Source of the DNA: Pseudomonadota bacterium
Lineage (GTDB): Bacteria; Pseudomonadota; Gammaproteobacteria; Steroidobacterales; Steroidobacteraceae
Direction of reading: 5' to 3'
Assembly: GCA_003242495.1 (NCBI GenBank)
Contig: QGUO01000119.1
Coordinates: 1 to 9,286 of the forward strand
DNA: 9,286 nucleotides
In this document: positions 5,718 through 9,286 of the stretch, in pieces
Numbering within the stretch: position 1 is the first letter of the stretch
How the letters are laid out: each line of letters begins with the position of its first letter
Program-made: the position numbers and the translations under genes
Notes under the pieces: generated by a model
Told to the model about the DNA's origin: nothing
What the model saw: the letters and a program-made list of their open reading frames with translations, nothing else
Databases searched by the model: none

Positions 5718-5907
5718 CTCCACGCCCGCCGTCCAAAATTTTCTGACAGCGAGGGCGGCACCGCTCACCCAAAGGGCGTTCCAAGCCCCTCGATTCGCGT
5801 GCAAACCTGGCGGGCTTCGCGAACACCCGCTTCAACGCCTGTCGATCAGACGCGGATCAGCTCCGCTCAACCAGAAACCTCGACCCGCAGACCCCAAGCC
5901 GACCCAC

Positions 5908-6163
5908 TCATGTCCAAGGGCTTCGCAAGAAGCGCGCGGGCGTTCCAAGTGGACTCAAATCGACGATCGTAGGATTGGGCACCGTGAGGATGGTCCCATA
6001 GTGTCGCTCCCACTCCCAGCGACTCACTTTGCCGTCGCGGTTGACATCCAACACTTCGAACCAACGTGATGGCCCCTCCACTCGAAACGGATCGGCTGGC
6101 ACCCAGCGCGGCGCATACGACGAACACGGCCGCTGCCAGCAACACTCGAGCTGGGCATCCCAT
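5908..6163 (-). pseudogene. Frameshifted remnant of a small exported EF-hand protein
   Basis: From an ATG at 6163 the minus strand encodes a signal-peptide-like start, MGCPARVLLAAAVFVVCAAL, then loses sense. One base over, the sequence reads DPFRVEGPSRWFEVLD, then NRDGKVSRWEWERHYGTI. DVNRDGKVSRWE (6048-6013) is a canonical 12-residue EF-hand loop with acidic or polar ligands at 1, 3, 5 and 12 and Gly at 6. The two frames would join around 6100 by reversing a one-base insertion or two-base deletion. Beyond the EF-hand the frame continues to a stop near 5908 with no further motif, so the second EF-hand seen in many such proteins is absent. A sequencing error is possible. No good ribosome-binding site was seen. 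Confidence 0.42.
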
Positions 6164-6207
6164 TCCATGTCACAGGTCGGCAATGTCACACAGAGCTCAA
6201 GGATGAG

Positions 6208-6283
6208 CCGGCAGGCGGGAACGGCCACCCCCGCCCGCCGGAACGGCACTCCAATCTGGAGTTCATGGAGCCAGCAAAGCTGG
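6208..6283. other. Cluster of three hairpins downstream of the SMR gene
   Basis: CCGGCAGGCGGG (6208-6219) pairs with CCCGCCCGCCGG (6230-6241) with one mismatch. Next come ACTCCA-ATC-TGGAGT (6248-6262) and CCAGC-AAA-GCTGG (6271-6283), both perfect. They lie 66 to 140 bases past the SMR stop codon on the minus strand. There is no T-run, so termination would need Rho, or they protect the mRNA 3' end. Confidence 0.4.
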
Positions 6284-6348
6284 CGGTGCAATAGTGACCT
6301 GATCAAGGCCCGCGCGGCGCGACCGTGACAGCACGCCGCAAGCCGATG

Positions 6349-6675
6349 TCATTCCGACAGCTTCAGTCCGATGATGCCCGTGACGACGAGGGCGATGGAG
6401 CCGATGCGCACGGCGGTGACCGGCTCATCGAACAACAGGATGCCGAGCGCGACGGCGCCCACGGCGCCAATCCCCGTCCACACTGCATACGCGGTTCCGA
6501 CGGGCAGCACGCGCAACGCAAGTCCCAGCAGATACACGAACAGGCCGAGCAGCACCAGCGACACCACGGACCAGCCGAGGCGGGTGTAGCCTTGTGCCTG
6601 CTTCATGCTCAAGGCCCATGCCACATCCAGCAACCCGGAGACCACGAGCAACACCCAGGCAATGCCGGCACTCAT
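6349..6675 (-). CDS. sugE: Small multidrug resistance (SMR) family transporter, SugE/Gdx type
   Basis: A 108-residue protein of four membrane helices. VLPVGTAYAVWTGIGAVGAVALGILLF (57-82) and the end VVTGIIGLKLSE fit the SugE/Gdx branch of the SMR family, dual-topology or paired exporters of guanidinium and quaternary ammonium compounds driven by protons. Helix 1 reads WVLLVVSGLLDVAWALSMKQAQGY: the membrane glutamate used for coupling (Glu13 in Gdx, Glu14 in EmrE) is Asp17 here. The start codon overlaps the azoreductase stop as ATGA (6675-6672), so translation is likely coupled and no separate ribosome-binding site is needed. Substrate is unknown. Assignment to the family is firm; guanidinium as substrate is not. 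Confidence 0.92.
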   Translation of the reverse strand: MSAGIAWVLLVVSGLLDVAWALSMKQAQGYTRLGWSVVSLVLLGLFVYLLGLALRVLPVGTAYAVWTGIGAVGAVALGILLFDEPVTAVRIGSIALVVTGIIGLKLSE

Positions 6676-7316
6676 GGATGTGCCCCGAAGTATTGTCGCG
6701 CGAGCTGCGCAGCCCGGGTGAGCGCCGCGGCATGCGCGCTCCTTACCCGTTCGTCGGCGCCGATCGTCGGCGCGACCGTGATGGTGTCGAACTGGCTGAT
6801 GCCGATGAATCGCAGCCACGCTTCGAAGAACGGCTTCTGATAGTCGGGCCGTGGATTGCCGCTGCCTGGAGAATAGTCGCCACTGCTCGAGTAGATGACC
6901 ACCGCGCGCTTGTTCGTTACGAGCCCCTCGTATCCGGTCGCGGGTGAAAATCGGAACGTCAGAGTCGGCTGAGTCACCAGGTCCACATAGTGCTTCAGGC
7001 GATAGGGGACGCCGAAATTCCACATGGGCACCGAGAACAACAGCATGGGCGCGGAAACGAAGCGCGCGATGATCCGCAGCACCGTCTCCCAGGCGCGTGC
7101 CTGCTCCGGCGTATGCGCCTGCTGCGACAGAATGGCGTACTTGGCCTCGATGGTTGCGCCATCGAAGTCCGGCAGCTTCTCCTTCCACAGATCGACGGTC
7201 TCGACGGTGAACTCCGGGCGCGCGTTGCGCGCCGCCCGCAGAAATTCACGGGCTATCGCGATCGAGTGCGAGCGCTCTTTGCGCGGTGAGGCCTCGATGT
7301 ACAACAGATCGGCCAT
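6672..7316 (-). CDS. azoR: FMN-dependent NADH:quinone oxidoreductase / azoreductase
   Basis: A 214-residue cytoplasmic flavodoxin-fold enzyme of the AzoR family, which reduces quinones and azo dyes with NAD(P)H through FMN. The FMN phosphate loop is EASPRKERSHS (8-18), the flavin contact segment is SVPMWNFGVPYRLKHYVDLV (95-114), and SSSGDYS (143-149) takes the place of the family's later flavin loop. TLTFRF (118-123) and the GYEGLV stretch are also usual. The ATG at 7316 is preceded by GGGAG at six bases; in-frame upstream codons add nothing family-like. It forms a two-gene operon with the SMR gene through a 4-nt overlap and is divergent from the LysR gene, its likely regulator. Confidence 0.92.
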   Translation of the reverse strand: MADLLYIEASPRKERSHSIAIAREFLRAARNARPEFTVETVDLWKEKLPDFDGATIEAKYAILSQQAHTPEQARAWETVLRIIARFVSAPMLLFSVPMWNFGVPYRLKHYVDLVTQPTLTFRFSPATGYEGLVTNKRAVVIYSSSGDYSPGSGNPRPDYQKPFFEAWLRFIGISQFDTITVAPTIGADERVRSAHAAALTRAAQLARQYFGAHP

Positions 7317-7349
7317 GAGATCTCCCAGATGCATGACGAGAGTTGCCGG

Positions 7350-7359
7350 GTGTCGACAC
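7350..7359. promoter_or_regulatory. Possible LysR operator between azoR and lysR
   Basis: GTGTCGACAC is a perfect 10-bp palindrome in the 101-bp space between the divergent azoR and lysR starts, with GG and CC flanks extending it imperfectly. It lies 34 bp before the azoR ATG. LysR proteins bind dyad sequences in such spacers, but the family's T-N11-A rule is only loosely met, so the link is inference. Confidence 0.35.
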
Positions 7360-7417
7360 GCCCAGTATGGTCGCGGCGTCGCGTTAGAGAATGCGCATCC
7401 GTGCAAGCCTCATTTGC

Positions 7418-8335
7418 ATGAATGAAAAGCGGCTGGGTTGGGACGACCTGCGCGTCGTCATGGCGGTCAGTCAGGGCGGCACGCTCGCCGCGGCCGCGGA
7501 ACGGCTGCACGTGAGCCACGCCACGGTGTTCCGACGTCTGAATCAAATCGAGAGACGCCTGGGCGTGCGGCTTTTCGAACGCCGGCGCAGCGGCTACACG
7601 CCGACCTCCGCCGGCGCAGAAGTCACCGCGTTGGCAGGGCGGCTCGAGCACGACATCGCGGCGCTCGAGCGGCGGATCGCCGCCAGGGATCAACGCGCCG
7701 CCGGCACGGTGCGGATCACGACGACGGATACCTTGTTGTATGGACCGCTCTCGGCAGCACTGGGTGCATTCAGGCACGCCCATCCGCAGATCGTGCTGGA
7801 GGTCACGACGTCGAACACTTTGCTCGACCTCGACAAGGGGGAGGCGGACGTGGCGATCCGCCCCAGCCGCGACCCGCCGCTGACCATGGTCGGCCGACGG
7901 ATCTCGGCCGTGGCCATGGCGGTCTACGGCCCGCGCAGCATTCGGGCATCAGCGTCCGCTGCGCTCGACCGATACGATTGGGCAGTTCCGGACGAGAGCC
8001 TCGCGCACACGCCGGCACGGCACTGGCTCGACGACAGGGGCCTGCTTGCACGGGCCGTGTATCGCGCGGACAGCCTGTTCGCCTTACGCGAGGCCGCCCG
8101 GCACGGCGTGGGACTTGCCGTGCTGCCCTGTTATCTCGCAGACCCCGACCCGCAGCTCATGCGCGTGGGCGCGCCGCTGCCCGAGCTGCAGAGTGAGCTC
8201 TGGCTGCTCACGCATCCCCAGCTCCGGCGGACGGTTCGCGTGAAGACTTTCCTGGATACGCTGGCCCGCCTGCTAAAGCCTCTGGTGCCCTTGTTCGAAG
8301 GTCGCACACGGCCCGACCTCAGCGGTGGCCCGTGA
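7418..8335 (+). CDS. LysR family transcriptional regulator
   Basis: A 305-residue LysR-type regulator. The N-terminal winged helix-turn-helix is clear: WDDLRVVMAVSQGGTLAAAA (8-27), then ERLHVSHATVFRRLNQIERR and LGVRLFERRRSGYTPTSAG. It is followed by a linker helix and a periplasmic-binding-protein-like effector domain (RITTTDTLLYGPLS, HPQIVLEVTTSN, DVAIRPSRDPP, GVGLAVLPCYLAD). The start at 7418 gives the usual short lead before the HTH; an in-frame ATG at 7391 would add nine residues, and neither has a good ribosome-binding site. By position it probably controls the divergent azoR-SMR pair and itself. The effector is unknown; a quinone, dye or cationic biocide would fit the neighbours. Confidence 0.93.
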   Translation: MNEKRLGWDDLRVVMAVSQGGTLAAAAERLHVSHATVFRRLNQIERRLGVRLFERRRSGYTPTSAGAEVTALAGRLEHDIAALERRIAARDQRAAGTVRITTTDTLLYGPLSAALGAFRHAHPQIVLEVTTSNTLLDLDKGEADVAIRPSRDPPLTMVGRRISAVAMAVYGPRSIRASASAALDRYDWAVPDESLAHTPARHWLDDRGLLARAVYRADSLFALREAARHGVGLAVLPCYLADPDPQLMRVGAPLPELQSELWLLTHPQLRRTVRVKTFLDTLARLLKPLVPLFEGRTRPDLSGGP

Positions 8336-8384
8336 CCCGCGCTGACCTGGCAGCGGGCCCGCCGCCCCAGGTCCTCCCGGCCCC

Positions 8385-8408
8385 GGCCGGCTACCGCCCC
8401 CGCCGGCC
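8385..8408. other. GC hairpin between lysR and the cytochrome gene
   Basis: GGCCGGC (8385-8391) pairs perfectly with GCCGGCC (8402-8408) around a 10-base loop, 50 bp past the lysR stop. There is no T-run, so it may act with Rho or only stabilise the mRNA end. Confidence 0.3.
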
Positions 8409-8429
8409 CATCGCGCACGTTTCGCCAGC

Positions 8430-8457
8430 TTGAGCCGAGGCCCCAGCCCGTTATACT
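8430..8457 (+). promoter_or_regulatory. Probable sigma-70 promoter of the cytochrome c5 gene
   Basis: TATACT (8452-8457) matches the -10 consensus at five of six positions. TTGAGC (8430-8435) is a partial -35 with a 16-bp spacer. It would give a leader of roughly 75 bases. Confidence 0.55.
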
Positions 8458-8537
8458 TGCGTGCTTTGTGCCTGAATCGAATCCCGCTCGGATCCTGACC
8501 GGGTCCGGCCCGACCTGACGACGACCCTGGAGGCGCC

Positions 8538-9050
8538 GTGAGCGCTGCGCAAGACAAGAAATTTTTCGATACCTTCCTGCTGGTGCTGGGCGTTCTGATC
8601 GCCATTGCCATCGGTCTGTTGGCCCTGGCCCGCATGATCGGTGCCAATACCCAGGAACGGCACGTGCTCGAGGACCCGGCCTACAGCGCCACGGTGAGCG
8701 AGCGCATTGCGCCGATGGCCAAGGTGGCCGTGGCCGGCCAGGACAACTCGGCCCTGGCGCCGTCGCAGCCGGAGCCTGCCGTGGCGGAGTCCAAGGACCT
8801 TCCGGGCGAACAGGTCTACAACATGGCCTGTGTCGCCTGTCATGGTGCCGGTGTCGCCGGTGCCCCGAAGTTCGGCGATGCCGCTGCCTGGGCACCGCGT
8901 ATCGCCAAGGGCATGGACGTGCTGCGCAAGCATTCCATCGAAGGCTTCCAGGGTGATGCCGGTTTCATGCCGGCCAAGGGCGGTCGAGTCGATCTCTCGG
9001 ATCAGTCCGTTCTCAACGCCCTCGACTACATGGTCGAGGCCGCCAAGTAA
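8538..9050 (+). CDS. Membrane-anchored cytochrome c5 family protein
   Basis: A 170-residue protein with an uncleaved-looking N-terminal membrane helix (residues 13-31, FLLVLGVLIAIAIGLLALA), a flexible Ala/Pro-rich linker (about 60-85), and a single class I haem c domain. The haem is attached at CVACH (Cys98, Cys101, His102); Met144 in GFMPAKGG is the likely sixth ligand, and GAPKFGD-AAWAPR is typical of cytochrome c5. It would carry electrons on the periplasmic side of the membrane, for example toward terminal oxidases. The start is GTG at 8538 with GGAG at 8529-8532, five bases away. It stands alone with its own promoter and terminator, converging on comM. Confidence 0.93.
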   Translation: MSAAQDKKFFDTFLLVLGVLIAIAIGLLALARMIGANTQERHVLEDPAYSATVSERIAPMAKVAVAGQDNSALAPSQPEPAVAESKDLPGEQVYNMACVACHGAGVAGAPKFGDAAAWAPRIAKGMDVLRKHSIEGFQGDAGFMPAKGGRVDLSDQSVLNALDYMVEAAK

Positions 9051-9064
9051 GCTCAGGTCCAGTT

Positions 9065-9091
9065 CGCCCCCTCCTCAAGGAGGGGGCGTTT
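9065..9091 (+). terminator. Intrinsic terminator of the cytochrome c5 gene
   Basis: CGCCCCCTCC (9065-9074), the loop TCAA and GGAGGGGGCG (9079-9088) form a perfect 10-bp stem followed by TTT. It begins 14 bases after the cytochrome stop codon. The comM stop codon falls in its loop, so the right arm is also coding sequence on the other strand. Confidence 0.85.
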
Positions 9092-9286
9092 CACTTCCCT
9101 CCCGCCTCCGGTCCAGGCGCCGCAGCGTAATCGCCTCTGCGACACACTCAGCGCGGATCGACGTAGATCCCGACAGATCGGCGATGGTTCTCGCCACTTT
9201 CAAAATCCGGTGGTAGGCGCGCGCCGACAGGTCGAAGGCGCCGGCGGCACGCTCCAACAGCACCGCCGCCGCGCCATCCAGACGAC
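9075..9286 (-). CDS. comM: ComM/YifB family Mg-chelatase-like AAA+ protein, C-terminal end
   Basis: The last 70 residues of a gene entering from the right edge. LLERAAGAFDLSARAYHRIL, then KVARTIADLSGS and AEAITLRRLDRR, is the conserved C-terminal domain of YifB/ComM (about 500 residues when whole). ComM is a hexameric helicase that drives branch migration during integration of DNA taken up by natural transformation. The ATPase domains lie outside the window. The stop at 9077-9075 lies inside the loop of the convergent cytochrome terminator. The short tail after RRLDR (REGSETPPP) is partly encoded by the terminator arm. Confidence 0.9.
   Translation of the reverse strand, partial: RLDGAAAVLLERAAGAFDLSARAYHRILKVARTIADLSGSTSIRAECVAEAITLRRLDRRREGSETPPP

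Larger units (their letters stand above)
5718..6348. other. 630-bp region without an intact gene, 3' of tRNA-Arg
   Basis: No intact gene is recognisable. A frameshifted EF-hand protein remnant occupies 5908-6163 on the minus strand, and a run of three hairpins lies at 6208-6283. I found no copy of the tRNA 3' end and no integrase, so there is no evidence of an island although the site next to a tRNA invites the question. TGTCACA occurs twice at 6169-6175 and 6184-6190. Confidence 0.55.

Noticed and set aside
5641..5800. tRNA-Arg as an integration site for a genomic island
   Set aside because: No repeat of the tRNA 3' end, no integrase and no mobile genes appear downstream within the window.

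Overview
The window is GC-rich, densely packed bacterial chromosome. The gene set points to a gammaproteobacterium: a ComM/YifB end next to a membrane-anchored cytochrome c5, an Alx-type TerC protein under a yybP-ykoY riboswitch, tRNA-Arg(CCG) with an encoded CCA, and a sigma-54/NtrC-style promoter before nitrate assimilation genes. I cannot fix the genus. I see no phage genes, insertion sequence, integrase or CRISPR array.

Layout. (1) 1-1204, minus strand: a stress-type short-chain dehydrogenase followed by the 5' end of a pirin-family gene that leaves the window on the left. The pirin frame has no ATG, GTG or TTG start and appears to use CTG. (2) 1205-3026, plus strand: the remains of a nitrate assimilation operon. 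Two NtrC-like sites and a canonical -24/-12 promoter lead into narK, which breaks after about 104 codons and runs out of frame into the C-terminal half of the nitrate reductase NasA. The rest of narK, the start of nasA and anything once between them (typically nirB and nirD) are missing. (3) 3027-3456: non-coding, with hairpins, terminator-like sites on the minus strand and two copies of a palindrome-bearing repeat at 22-bp spacing. (4) 3457-5579, minus strand: alx/terC behind a manganese-type riboswitch whose promoter lies over the 3' end of hemD (uroporphyrinogen-III synthase). (5) 5641-5717: tRNA-Arg(CCG), then about 630 bp with no intact gene but a frameshifted remnant of a small exported EF-hand protein. 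(6) 6349-8335: an azoreductase and an SMR-type small exporter, coupled by a 4-nt overlap, divergent from a LysR regulator. (7) 8538-9286: cytochrome c5, converging on the comM 3' end, with a terminator hairpin that contains the comM stop codon.

How the parts fit. NarK, NasA, the sigma-54 promoter and possibly HemD (for siroheme) belong to nitrate assimilation, but the catalytic core is gone here, so the pathway cannot work from this locus. Alx with its riboswitch is a manganese-control unit. LysR, azoreductase and the SMR protein look like a small xenobiotic or quinone response unit. The points most worth a second look are the narK/nasA junction under a preserved nitrogen promoter, the riboswitch leader with a 7-nt match to the alx Shine-Dalgarno region, the missing membrane glutamate in Alx, the Glu-to-Asp change in the SMR exporter, the CTG-start pirin gene, and the structured region at 3228-3417.
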